A stretch of DNA of 64,000 bases from Polynucleobacter sp. MWH-Spelu-300-X4 (GTDB lineage Bacteria; Pseudomonadota; Gammaproteobacteria; Burkholderiales; Burkholderiaceae): the NCBI RefSeq assembly GCF_018687515.1, contig NZ_CP061294.1:1302001-1366000 (forward strand), written 5' to 3'. Both the position numbers and the translations under genes were made by a program. This document shows positions 31,453 to 41,022 of this stretch, piece by piece. Every line of letters starts with the position of its first letter. Position 1 is the stretch's first letter. Under the pieces are notes generated by a model, which saw nothing but the letters and a program-made list of their open reading frames with translations, searched no databases and was not told the DNA's origin.

Positions 31453-31898
31453 GGTCTATTCGCTAGAACCTGCATCGCCACGATATAACCATACACGCCG
31501 CAACCAACAATAATTCCAGCGGCGGCTGGCGAAATATACGAGTGATGCCTGAATGACTCCCTAGCATGCACGTTAGAGATGTGCGTCTCAATCACAGGTA
31601 AACCGCCAACACCCACGATTGCATCATGCAAAGCAATGGATGTGTGCGTATAAGCACCTGGATTAAAAACCACGCCTTTTAATTGGCCTGCCTTATAGGC
31701 CTTACCTGCTTCATGAATCTTATCCACCAAAGCACCTTCATAGTTACTTTGGAAGAAGTCAACTTCATAACCCATGTCAGCCGCTTGTTTACGACACATA
31801 ACCTCCAAATCCGCCAAAGTCGTTGTGCCATATTTTTCTGGCTCGCGCGTACCCAATAAATTTAAATTGGGGCCATTCATAATGAGAATTTTTTTCAT
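31449..31898 (-). CDS. aroQ: 3-dehydroquinate dehydratase, type II
   Basis: Interconverts 3-dehydroquinate and 3-dehydroshikimate by trans-elimination; it forms dodecamers. The 149-residue protein has [22 protein letters not shown] with the catalytic Arg18 and Tyr23, the Asn-bearing [15 protein letters not shown], and [14 protein letters not shown] with its His. The enzyme serves both aromatic biosynthesis and quinate breakdown. Here it lies 13 bases after a shikimate/quinate dehydrogenase homologue on the same strand, and next to pobA, which favours a catabolic quinate role. It could still be the only housekeeping copy. Confidence 0.95.
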   Translation of the reverse strand: MKKILIMNGPNLNLLGTREPEKYGTTTLADLEVMCRKQAADMGYEVDFFQSNYEGALVDKIHEAGKAYKAGQLKGVVFNPGAYTHTSIALHDAIVGVGGLPVIETHISNVHARESFRHHSYISPAAAGIIVGCGVYGYIVAMQVLANRP

Positions 31899-31911
31899 AT
31901 CAACCTATTAA

Positions 31912-32793
31912 TTATTTTTTATTTTCTTCGTTCTTTTTCAATAAGCTTAAAAAGTGGGCTTCGACCCTAGCAGTATCTGCTTTTTTGCCAGTAAACAATT
32001 CAAAAGCACCTACTGCCTGACCAACTGCCATAGTACCGCCATTTACAACCGCACAACCACGGGCTTTAGCAATTTTTAATAACTCAGTTTCAATAGGGAA
32101 ATAAACCACCTCAGAAATCCATAAATTCTTAGTAATCAATTCCTCTGGCAAAGGCAAACCTGGCAACTTTGTCATTCCTGTTGGAGTTGCATGAATCAAA
32201 CCGGTAGCACCAACAATCGCCTCGCGAATATCTAAAGAATATGTACTTCTATTGCCATATAAGGCATTCAAATCATTCATTAAATTTTCACAACGCTTAG
32301 AATCTGTATCCACAATCACCAACTGCTTCACACCCAAACGTAAAGCAGCATGAGCAATCGCTGAACCAGCGCCACCCGCACCTAACAGAACCACTTTAGT
32401 TAAGTCTGCATTAGGTAATGTATTTTTAAAACCCATGCTCCAACCAGAACCATCTGTGTTGTGACCAATTAATTTACCGTCTCTATTAATAACAGTATTA
32501 ACAGCGCCCATTGCCTTAGCCTCTTCGGATAACTCATCCAATAAAGGAATAATCGCCTGCTTACATGGGAAAGTTACATTAAATCCAGAGAAGCCAATGG
32601 TTCTCATAGAGTCAACCAAATGTGGCAATACCTCAACACCTAACTTACGTAAATCCAAATCAATAATTTGATAATGCACTCTTAAGCCCTGGTGGCTTGC
32701 TTCCATTTCTTGCATCGCCGGCGTTAAGGATTGCTGAATCCCACTTCCAATTAATCCAAGTAATAATTTAGGGGCACTTTGAGTAACAGACAT
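31912..32793 (-). CDS. Shikimate/quinate dehydrogenase homologue (QsuD-like)
   Basis: A 293-residue AroE-family dehydrogenase. The substrate site has GIQQSLTPAM (Ser/Thr pair), NVTFPCKQ with the catalytic Lys, AVNTV and NTDGSGW with the catalytic Asp. The cofactor domain has LGAGGAGSAIAH followed by IVDTDSKRCENL. The Asp after strand 2 replaces the Asn-Arg-Thr that grips NADP in biosynthetic AroE, so NAD use and a degradative role are likely, as in QsuD of Corynebacterium. GGAG precedes ATG 32793. It forms an operon with aroQ. Confidence 0.85.
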   Translation of the reverse strand: MSVTQSAPKLLLGLIGSGIQQSLTPAMQEMEASHQGLRVHYQIIDLDLRKLGVEVLPHLVDSMRTIGFSGFNVTFPCKQAIIPLLDELSEEAKAMGAVNTVINRDGKLIGHNTDGSGWSMGFKNTLPNADLTKVVLLGAGGAGSAIAHAALRLGVKQLVIVDTDSKRCENLMNDLNALYGNRSTYSLDIREAIVGATGLIHATPTGMTKLPGLPLPEELITKNLWISEVVYFPIETELLKIAKARGCAVVNGGTMAVGQAVGAFELFTGKKADTARVEAHFLSLLKKNEENKK

Positions 32794-32872
32794 ATCGACT
32801 CTCTCCATTAGTAAATTAGGTGTAGCTAATAGCTTATTCAGTTGCATGAGTATATTGCGACTAAAAAATAGA

Positions 32873-32891
32873 TTGTCCGATAATCGAACAA
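32873..32891. promoter_or_regulatory. Candidate IclR/PcaR-type operator
   Basis: TTGTCCGATAATCGAACAA is a near-perfect 19-base palindrome in the divergent spacer between the aroE-like gene and the AEC carrier. Its core, CCGATAATCGAAC, resembles the GTTCGATAATCGCAC site known for PcaR of Pseudomonas. One site could control both directions. Confidence 0.5.
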
Positions 32892-32978
32892 ATAGTTCTT
32901 ATAGAGTTCATTTTCGAATAAATTTTCCAAAAAATTATCAAAAATATCCGAAAATAAGGCCTACTTTTAAGGAAATAG

Positions 32979-33941
32979 ATGTCTAACAATTTTGGCTTCA
33001 TGAACATTCTGGCGATTACATCGCCTATATTCATCATTATTGCAATCGGTTATATCTCGGTAAGCCGTCATATATTTCCCAAAACCAGCGTGAGATCTTT
33101 AGGTCTGCTAGTTATTAACTTTGCCTTACCTGCTCTTCTTTTTAAAGCAGCATCAGAACGGCATATCAGCAGCATTTTTAAAATCGAATATGTTTTAGCT
33201 TACGGCATCGGCTCTTTACTTGCATTTACTTTAATTTTTTGGATTGCGCACAAGCAAGGGAAAACCGGGGAACAAAGCGTCGTTAGTGGACTCGGTTCAG
33301 CTTTCTCCAACACAGGGTTTGTAGGCTACCCTATTATTCTTAGCTATCTTGGAGAAGATGGTTTATCAGGCGTTGCTTTATCCATGATTGTGGAAAATAT
33401 TTTCTTACTTCCACTCATATTAGCCATCGCAGAAAATATTTCACAGCGCCATAAAAAACTTCTCCCCACTTTAATTCACTCCCTCAAAGGAGCGATTAAA
33501 AACCCTATTGTTATTGCGATTAGCTTAGGTGTTTTATTTTCCATTTTTGAAATTCAAACACCAGCCCCCATATCAAAAGTGATTAGCATGTTTGCCGGGG
33601 CTTCTAGTGCTGTAGCGTTGTTTGCAATTGGTGGGGTATTGGTAGGTCTAGAGTTAAAAGGTTTAGCTAGCCAAATTAGCTTAATAGCTTTTGGCAAACT
33701 GATCATTCACCCACTAATGGTCTTTATTGTGATTTTGTTGCTGCCACCATTCGATCCAAAGTTACAAATCGTGGCGATCGTTTTAGCAGCCATGCCTATG
33801 ATGAGCATTTATCCAATACTTGGACAAAAATATGGTGAAGAAACCAAATGTGCAGCAGCTTTGTTACTTGCCACCATTTGCTCTTTCTTCACCATCAACC
33901 TACTTATTTGGGTACTTAACCACTACTACTGGACCGCTTAA
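32979..33941 (+). CDS. AEC-family membrane carrier
   Basis: Integral membrane protein of 320 residues with about ten helices in two halves, of the auxin-efflux-carrier (AEC) family. It has LVINFALPALLFKAAS in helix 2, AFSNTGFVGYPIILSYLGEDG in the discontinuous helix region, and the second-half motif PMMSIYPILGQKYGEE. Some members, such as MdcF, move organic acids. Between the aroQ/dehydrogenase pair and pobA, a role in carrying quinate, shikimate or 4-hydroxybenzoate is a reasonable inference. Its stop lies 3 bases from the convergent pobA stop. Confidence 0.85.
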   Translation: MSNNFGFMNILAITSPIFIIIAIGYISVSRHIFPKTSVRSLGLLVINFALPALLFKAASERHISSIFKIEYVLAYGIGSLLAFTLIFWIAHKQGKTGEQSVVSGLGSAFSNTGFVGYPIILSYLGEDGLSGVALSMIVENIFLLPLILAIAENISQRHKKLLPTLIHSLKGAIKNPIVIAISLGVLFSIFEIQTPAPISKVISMFAGASSAVALFAIGGVLVGLELKGLASQISLIAFGKLIIHPLMVFIVILLLPPFDPKLQIVAIVLAAMPMMSIYPILGQKYGEETKCAAALLLATICSFFTINLLIWVLNHYYWTA

Positions 33942-33944
33942 TAT

Positions 33945-35183
<1,239 letters not shown>

Positions 35184-35236
35184 TCAACAAAAAATTGCAC
35201 AATCCGAACATATTTTTGAATATTTCACATATCAAG

Positions 35237-36109
35237 ATGAAACAACCACCCAACTACGGCCTCTATGGCGAAATATCATCTAACCCTATTATTGATGGGC
35301 TCCACATAGAATCAATTGCTGATAGAAGTCAGTTATATGATTGGGAAATCAAACCCCATCGCCATGATGATTTATTGCAAATTCTGCACATCAATAAAGG
35401 TCATGGCTCTTTCTCGATTGGCACTCTTCATAGCGACATATCAGCGCCTTGCTTATTAATTACCCCTCGCTTAGCACCTCATGGATTTAGCTTTGAAAAA
35501 GGCATTGAAGGTCACGTCATCACCATTCATCACCAATGGCTTTTAAATTTTTTCTCTCAAGAAAGAAATGTTTTAAATATTTACGAAAATAGTCAAACAA
35601 TCAAAGTAAATAAAAAATCAGAGGCTTGGCTAACTATCAATCAAACTATTGAGCAATTAAAAAAAGAGTTTTTCGGATCAAAACCTTGGAGACATCAAAC
35701 AGTTAACGCCCTACTCGTATCATTAGTTGTCATGATTGCCAGGGAAGCCAATAATGAAAATCAAATAACCAATAATCAGTCAAAATCAATTAGCTATATC
35801 AATCAATTTAAAGAACTGTTAGATACTCATTACAGGGATCATTTCAATATAGATTTTTACGCAAACCAAATCGGGGTTACGCAAACACAACTTAACCGAG
35901 TTTGTCGAAATGTTTTAGGAAAATCAGCCCTAACAGTTATTAACCAAAGATTAATGTTAGAAGCGGAAAGAGATTTACTGTATACAGCACTCTCTATTAA
36001 GGAAATAGCCTACAGCTTGGGATTCCAAGATGCAGCCTATTTCACAAGATTTTTTAAGAAACAGTCAAAACAGTCGCCGAATGAATTTAGAAATTCAAAG
36101 CGCCAATAA
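35237..36109 (+). CDS. pobR: AraC-family regulator, PobR-type
   Basis: A 290-residue AraC/XylS activator with an N-terminal cupin effector domain (WEIKPHRHDDLLQILHI near residue 37). A C-terminal double helix-turn-helix follows (YANQIGVTQTQLNRVCRN, then IKEIAYSLGFQDAAYFTRFF). Divergent placement next to pobA suggests it activates pobA in response to 4-hydroxybenzoate, as AraC-type PobR/PobC proteins do. The ATG at 35237 matches the start of its paralogue at 39188; the longer reading from a TTG at 35195 is less likely. Confidence 0.85.
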   Translation: MKQPPNYGLYGEISSNPIIDGLHIESIADRSQLYDWEIKPHRHDDLLQILHINKGHGSFSIGTLHSDISAPCLLITPRLAPHGFSFEKGIEGHVITIHHQWLLNFFSQERNVLNIYENSQTIKVNKKSEAWLTINQTIEQLKKEFFGSKPWRHQTVNALLVSLVVMIAREANNENQITNNQSKSISYINQFKELLDTHYRDHFNIDFYANQIGVTQTQLNRVCRNVLGKSALTVINQRLMLEAERDLLYTALSIKEIAYSLGFQDAAYFTRFFKKQSKQSPNEFRNSKRQ

Positions 36110-36113
36110 TTAA

Positions 36114-36461
36114 TTAACGAGGCACAAAGCTTTTCAAACTTGGCATGTCTACTGCTTTAATAAGTCTTGTTTCTTGAGCTGTAATCAAATGGCCTGAAGC
36201 CTTTAAATATTCAGGAAAATTAGGGTGAGTATCTCTAGCATGGCAACGTTTCTCATAATCAGCCAAACTGTCATATCCCCACATATGAATAAACTGATTT
36301 TGCGGCCCCACATGACTGACATAAAACCCAATCGGGTGCCCCAACGTCTCCAATAAAATTGGCATAGCCAAACGATCAAACACCTCAATAAACTCAGGCA
36401 TTTTGCGCAAGGCAATCGTGTAAATACGATGATCGACTAATGGTTTATTCATATGATTCAT
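36114..36461 (-). CDS. NIPSNAP-family protein
   Basis: A 115-residue single-domain NIPSNAP protein of the dimeric alpha/beta-barrel fold. Conserved features are DHRIYTIALRKMPEFIEVFD, GFYVSHVGPQNQFIHMWGYDSLADYEKR and RLIKAVDMPSLKSF. The family has no settled biochemical role. The ATG at 36461 follows the flavoprotein stop as TAATATG, one base after the stop, so translation is coupled and the two products probably work on the same compound. Another ATG nine bases further in is possible. Confidence 0.85.
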   Translation of the reverse strand: MNHMNKPLVDHRIYTIALRKMPEFIEVFDRLAMPILLETLGHPIGFYVSHVGPQNQFIHMWGYDSLADYEKRCHARDTHPNFPEYLKASGHLITAQETRLIKAVDMPSLKSFVPR

Positions 36462-36462
36462 A

Positions 36463-38160
36463 TTAGTTAGCTTTATCCGCAATGTAATTACCAGTCACAA
36501 ATCCAAATGTCATATTTGGTCCATGCGTAATGCCGGCACCTGGATAGTTACCACCCATCATACTAGCCCTATCATTACCTACAGCATAAAGATTTTCAAT
36601 CTTTGAACCATCACGCTTTAACACTTCGCCATAAGGTGTTGTTTTGATACCGTCAAAAGTACCTAAGTCACCCATAATAACTTTCACTGCATAGAATGGA
36701 CCATTCTGAATAGGCGCTACACATGGGTTAGGTTTATTTTCCGGATCTGCCAAATAGCGATTGAATGAAGTTGTGCCACGACCAAACTCACGATCTTCAC
36801 CATTCACAGCACCCAAGTTGTACTGCTTAATTGTTTCTTCCAAACCTTGTGGATCAATGCCAGCATTCTTAGCAAGCTCTGCCACTGTATTACCTTTAAT
36901 TAAATAGCCATTACGCAAGAACTGACCAATTGGCATCGGTGCTGGCTTAACAAAACCAATACCATATTTAGCTAAAGTTGTTTTATCACCAACCAACCAC
37001 ATCGCTGTTTCTGTTTGATTCTCACAAGCACGAATCATGGCTGCACCAACATCATGATATGAATTTGATTCATTGGTAAATCGTTTGCCATTTCTTAAAA
37101 CACCAATAATGCCTGGCTTATATCTATCCAATAAATGTGGGAATACACCAATTTCACCATTCTTATAAACCACTTTCGAAACCGGCATCCAAGCTGATGC
37201 GTCCTTAAATTTAATATCCACTACACCACCCAACTCTTCAGCCATACGCGTGCCATCACCAGTATTACTAGTTGGCGTTGGAGATAAATGCTCTCCGCCA
37301 CGTTTTAAATGTGGGTAAGCCTGTGCGATGCGCTTAATGTCATGCGGGAAACCGCCACAAGCCAAAACAACACCATGCTTTGCGGTGTATGTAACCTCTT
37401 GACCATCTTGAGTTGCCAAAACACCCACCACACGATCACCATCCATTTGGACTTTCTTCGCTGGCGTATTGGTATAAATTGGAATTTGTAAATCAAGTGC
37501 AGATTTTGCCAATCGCGCTGCCAACGCATTACCACTCGTCACATTAATACCACGACGGTATAAAGCAAGCTCTTTAATATGCGTCGCTAAACGCTTTGCC
37601 ACATAAATAAATGATGTCAATGATTTAGTGGCCTGGAAAAAATGTTTCAAGTCTGCATTGGAAGAATTGAACATCATGCCAATAAACGTAATTGTTTTAA
37701 GCGGTGGCTTTAAGCGCGGCATATCAGCACCCAAACCTCTGATGTCAAATGGTGCCGCCAAGATAGCTCGGCCGATGTCCACACCACCCTTCACAGTTGG
37801 ATGGTAGTCTGGATATAGCGTTGGCACGAATTTCATCTCTGTCTCACGCTCGAAAAACTCAACCATTTTGGGACCGTTATCCAAAAACACATCGGTTGCT
37901 TCAGCATCAAAATAAGTGCCAGTCTCTTCCATCAAATAAGTGCGCGCGGCCTCACGAGTGTCAGCAGGATTTTGTTTACGGCTATGAGGCCCTAACGGCA
38001 CCCAAAGTACCCCACCGGATAAAGCAGTCGTACCACCAAACACGGGCTCTTTCTCTAAAACAGCAACACTTAAACCTCTTTTCTTGGCGGTAATGGCAGT
38101 AGCCAAACCAGCAGCACCAGAACCAACAACGATTAAATCGTATGTGAAATTATTTGACAT
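36463..38160 (-). CDS. KstD-like FAD-dependent ring desaturase (flavoprotein 1)
   Basis: A 565-residue flavoprotein of the 3-ketosteroid-delta1-dehydrogenase/fumarate reductase group. The FAD motif VVGSGAAGLATAI starts at residue 11 and FGGTTALSGG follows. It keeps the three tyrosines of KstD catalysis: Tyr119 in YPDYH, Tyr368 in NESNSY, and Tyr539 with Gly543 in YPGAG. These remove a hydride and proton next to a ring ketone. No Tat signal or haem domain is present. It lies behind an SDR gene and is coupled to the NIPSNAP gene. A cyclohexanone-carboxylate desaturase is my inference; the substrate is unproven. Confidence 0.8.
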   Translation of the reverse strand: MSNNFTYDLIVVGSGAAGLATAITAKKRGLSVAVLEKEPVFGGTTALSGGVLWVPLGPHSRKQNPADTREAARTYLMEETGTYFDAEATDVFLDNGPKMVEFFERETEMKFVPTLYPDYHPTVKGGVDIGRAILAAPFDIRGLGADMPRLKPPLKTITFIGMMFNSSNADLKHFFQATKSLTSFIYVAKRLATHIKELALYRRGINVTSGNALAARLAKSALDLQIPIYTNTPAKKVQMDGDRVVGVLATQDGQEVTYTAKHGVVLACGGFPHDIKRIAQAYPHLKRGGEHLSPTPTSNTGDGTRMAEELGGVVDIKFKDASAWMPVSKVVYKNGEIGVFPHLLDRYKPGIIGVLRNGKRFTNESNSYHDVGAAMIRACENQTETAMWLVGDKTTLAKYGIGFVKPAPMPIGQFLRNGYLIKGNTVAELAKNAGIDPQGLEETIKQYNLGAVNGEDREFGRGTTSFNRYLADPENKPNPCVAPIQNGPFYAVKVIMGDLGTFDGIKTTPYGEVLKRDGSKIENLYAVGNDRASMMGGNYPGAGITHGPNMTFGFVTGNYIADKAN

Positions 38161-38176
38161 ATCTGTTCTCCAATTT

Positions 38177-39001
38177 TTATGCTGTTTTGTTGTAACCAGG
38201 ACGCGGAACCATATCCATCAACATACAACCTAAACCACCATCAACCAACAACTCTGCACCATTCATATAAGCAGAACGATCACTCGTTAAAAATATTGCT
38301 GGGTTAGCAATATCTAAAGGCTCGCCAATACGACGATTAGCCGTTACTAAAGAGCGCTTCTCTTCGAATCCAGGCTCTTCATAAAATTTTGCAGACAATG
38401 CTGTACGAATCATGCCAGGACAAACGGCATTACTTCTAACACCTTTAGGCCCCCACTCCGCTGCCATCTGCCTAGACATCAACAATACGCCGGCCTTACT
38501 AGGGCTATAAGCACCACTTCTTGTTTGCGGATGTAATGCTGAAATAGATGCAACATGCACAATGCTGCCATGTTTGTTAGCAAACATATCTTTAGAAAAC
38601 TCTCTAGAACAAACAAGATACCCAGTTAAGTTCACAGACAGTACCGCATTCCAATCCTCAACTGACACCTCTTCTAGCGCGCCAGGCTTTAACAAACCAG
38701 CGTTATTAATTAAGCCATAACAACTACCTAATTCTTTTCTAACTTGATCCGCTGCTTTTTTAACAGCAGCCTCACTAGAAATATCGCACTCAACAGCTAA
38801 CGCTTGCGCTCCTGTTGCTTGAATCTCCTTAGCTACTTCAGCAGCAGCTGCCACATTACGATCTAGCAAGGCAACTTTTGCGCCAACTTGACCAAGGCCT
38901 TTTGCAATCGCAGCACCAATACCACTACCAGCGCCAGACACGACACACACGCGACCTTCTAAACCTAACCAATTACCGGACAAATCTGATATTTGAGACA
39001 T
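38177..39001 (-). CDS. Short-chain dehydrogenase/reductase (SDR 1)
   Basis: Classical SDR of 274 residues. The cofactor motif SGAGSGIG is near residue 22, with Asp in LLDRN after strand 2 pointing to NAD. NNAG is present, and the catalytic Ser and Tyr-x-x-x-Lys are in VASISALHPQTRSGAYSPSK. It lies 16 bases upstream of the KstD-like flavoprotein gene and is divergent from an AraC paralogue. An SDR followed by a ketone-dependent desaturase fits oxidation of a ring alcohol to a ketone. It could correspond to ChcB of cyclohexanecarboxylate breakdown; the substrate is not shown by sequence. Confidence 0.85.
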   Translation of the reverse strand: MSQISDLSGNWLGLEGRVCVVSGAGSGIGAAIAKGLGQVGAKVALLDRNVAAAAEVAKEIQATGAQALAVECDISSEAAVKKAADQVRKELGSCYGLINNAGLLKPGALEEVSVEDWNAVLSVNLTGYLVCSREFSKDMFANKHGSIVHVASISALHPQTRSGAYSPSKAGVLLMSRQMAAEWGPKGVRSNAVCPGMIRTALSAKFYEEPGFEEKRSLVTANRRIGEPLDIANPAIFLTSDRSAYMNGAELLVDGGLGCMLMDMVPRPGYNKTA

Positions 39002-39051
39002 TTTTCGGGTTTACCCTTATCTAAAGTTAACTGGCCCCGTGACGACTGTAG

Positions 39052-39074
39052 AAAATATATCGGATCTATATTTT
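39052..39074. promoter_or_regulatory. Dyad between SDR 1 and the second AraC gene
   Basis: AAAATATA and TATATTTT flank a TCGGATC centre in the divergent spacer. A perfect 10-base palindrome GCTTTAAAGC lies next to it at 39081-39090. Either could be an operator for the adjacent AraC protein; AT-rich symmetry may also be accidental. Confidence 0.3.
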
Positions 39075-39187
39075 TTAAGCGCTTTAAAGCCATTTCAGCT
39101 AGACATCATGATGAGACGGCACAAAGAATCTCTCAATGGACAAACTCCGCTTAAAACAGGACAATTCATGCATATCTAAAGAAATTA

Positions 39188-40111
39188 ATGAAAACCGTAC
39201 CCAACTTTGCCCTTTATGGAACCCATGCGCAACCATCGTGGGCTGACTTGGTTCACTTTGAAAGAATCACAGATCGCTCCAGTTTGTTCGATTGGGAAAT
39301 CAAGCCTCACTTTCATGATGGCTTAATTCAAGTTCTCTATCCCACTCAAGGTAGCGGCCACGCCATTATTGATGGAAAAAAATGGCCAGTTCAATCACCC
39401 TGCATCATCATCGCCCCAGCGCGATCAATCCATGGCTTCCACTTTTCAAATGATATTGATGGTCCAGTTATCACTGCAGCACAAAGACCTCTTGAATCAT
39501 TAGCTAGCATGCTCGCCCCTGATTTACTCAAGCAAATTAAAACGCCTATCGTATTTGAAGTAAATCCTGAAAATCGCCACGCAGAAGCATTACTTCCTCT
39601 ATTTGATGCGATTGAACGAGAATCGACCACATCAGCTGCAGGCCAAGTGGCAGCAGGTATGTCTCTTCTAATTGCTCTATTTATTCAAATCTTCCGAATT
39701 CAACACGACAGCTATATCAGTGGTGAGCTCACACAAACACAATCAACGGTCAAAATAGATAAATTCAAATCACTCTTAGATGAACACTGCAGAGAAAGAT
39801 ATTCAGTTGATCGATATGCTCAAACTCTTGGGGTCACCGCAGGACAGCTCACGAGGCTTTGTCATAAATTCTTGGGCATGTCGGCTCTAGATGCCATCAA
39901 TGCACGAGTTATTCATGAAGCTCAACGCGAACTAGTCTACTCAACATTAAGTATCAAACAAATTTCAGCTGAACTAGGTTTTGATGATGAAGGCTACTTT
40001 GGAAGATTCTTTAAAAAACATACCGGCCTCAAACCAACCAATTTCAGAAATACCGGTAGACAACAATTACTTCATAAAAATCACCCTTTAGATGTTGAAA
40101 CGCAGGCATAA
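39188..40111 (+). CDS. AraC-family regulator, PobR paralogue
   Basis: A 307-residue AraC/XylS protein closely similar to the regulator at 35237 over its whole length. Both have ITDRS/IADRS, FDWEIKPH/YDWEIKPH near residue 37, and the two C-terminal helix-turn-helix motifs (AQTLGVTAGQLTRLCHK, then IKQISAELGFDDEGYFGRFF). The shared effector domain suggests a ligand related to 4-hydroxybenzoate, such as a ring-saturated analogue. It is divergent from SDR 1 and the flavoprotein 1 gene, its probable targets. A perfect inverted repeat overlaps its stop codon. Confidence 0.88.
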   Translation: MKTVPNFALYGTHAQPSWADLVHFERITDRSSLFDWEIKPHFHDGLIQVLYPTQGSGHAIIDGKKWPVQSPCIIIAPARSIHGFHFSNDIDGPVITAAQRPLESLASMLAPDLLKQIKTPIVFEVNPENRHAEALLPLFDAIERESTTSAAGQVAAGMSLLIALFIQIFRIQHDSYISGELTQTQSTVKIDKFKSLLDEHCRERYSVDRYAQTLGVTAGQLTRLCHKFLGMSALDAINARVIHEAQRELVYSTLSIKQISAELGFDDEGYFGRFFKKHTGLKPTNFRNTGRQQLLHKNHPLDVETQA

Positions 40112-40138
40112 TTTGGAATATCATTCCAAATTATGCCT
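40104..40138. promoter_or_regulatory. Perfect 16-base inverted repeat containing an IclR-type box
   Basis: Arms AGGCATAATTTGGAAT and ATTCCAAATTATGCCT are separated by only ATC. The core TTGGAAT-N3-ATTCCAA resembles the IclR consensus TGGAAAT-N-ATTTCCA. It lies 33 bases before the TIM-barrel/IclR operon and overlaps the AraC stop. It has no T-run, so an operator is favoured over a terminator. Confidence 0.65.
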
Positions 40139-40170
40139 AGCGCTTTTGCTATCAAGGAAAAGGATCACTT

Positions 40171-41022
40171 TTGAAAGTAGCCATCGACTCATACTCCTAC
40201 CATCGTTATTTCGGTGAATGGTATGAAGGTTTACAAAACGATATCGGCAGCCGAAAAACTGTTTGGGAATTCCTTGACGAAGCCAAACAACTTGGAGTCT
40301 CAGGCGTTTCTTTAGAGTCCTGCTTTCTAGATGGGCATAACCCTGAGTTTCGCCAACAACTTAAAGCAGCCTTAACATCACATCAACTAGAAGTTGTTTG
40401 GGCATGGGGCCACCCTGACGGCCTAGGCTCAGGCAACAGACCCCATGAACTAGATGACCTAATAGCCAACATTCATATTGCAAAAGATATTGGTGCCAAA
40501 GCCATGCGCATATGTTGCGGCAGCAGACGAACAAGAATCACTGACTGGCAGCTTCATAAAGAAAAACTATTACCCTTATTACAAAAAGCAACTGCTGTTG
40601 CCGAGGAACAAGGTGTCGCTCTAGCGATAGAAAACCATATTGATTTTCTTGCTGATGAATTAGTTGATTTACTCACTACTATTAACTCGCCATTCTTAGG
40701 TGTTTGCTTAGACACCGCTAATAATTTAAGAGTTTTTGAAGACCCTGTGAATGTCGCAAAAAAGTTAGTACCTTTTGTTAAAGCAACACACATCAAAGAT
40801 ATTCGTGCTGAACGTGGTCAAGATCCAAAGACATTTGCTTTTTGGCCAAGCGTTCCTTTGGGTGAAGGCCTCATTGATATTCCAAAAATATTAAATATTC
40901 TTAAAGAACATGATTACAAGGGCTTATTAGCCATAGAACTAGATTATTTAAAAGATCAAAAAGAAGAAGATGCTCTTCGACAAAGCATCAGTTATTTAAA
41001 AAATGAAGTGAATAAATTATGA
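40171..41022 (+). CDS. TIM-barrel protein, sugar isomerase/dehydroshikimate dehydratase-like
   Basis: A 283-residue xylose-isomerase-like TIM barrel (AP-endonuclease 2 superfamily). Metal-ligand candidates follow the Glu-Asp-His-Glu pattern: Glu in LAIENHIDF near residue 153, Asp in GVCLDTANN, His in VKATHIKDI and Glu in LLAIELDYL. The start is a TTG, supported by AAAAGGA 6-7 bases upstream. Such proteins include epimerases, inosose dehydratases and 3-dehydroshikimate dehydratases (AsbF, QuiC). Context with shikimate dehydrogenases makes the last attractive but unproven. It overlaps the iclR-type gene by ATGA. Confidence 0.75.
   Translation: MKVAIDSYSYHRYFGEWYEGLQNDIGSRKTVWEFLDEAKQLGVSGVSLESCFLDGHNPEFRQQLKAALTSHQLEVVWAWGHPDGLGSGNRPHELDDLIANIHIAKDIGAKAMRICCGSRRTRITDWQLHKEKLLPLLQKATAVAEEQGVALAIENHIDFLADELVDLLTTINSPFLGVCLDTANNLRVFEDPVNVAKKLVPFVKATHIKDIRAERGQDPKTFAFWPSVPLGEGLIDIPKILNILKEHDYKGLLAIELDYLKDQKEEDALRQSISYLKNEVNKL

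Noticed and set aside
37797..38093. 98-codon open frame on the plus strand within flavoprotein 1
   Set aside because: It is antisense to a conserved FAD domain and has no ribosome site or family features.
40104..40138. Inverted repeat as a transposon end or attachment site
   Set aside because: No transposase, second copy or target duplication is near; the core matches a second regulatory site at 44520.
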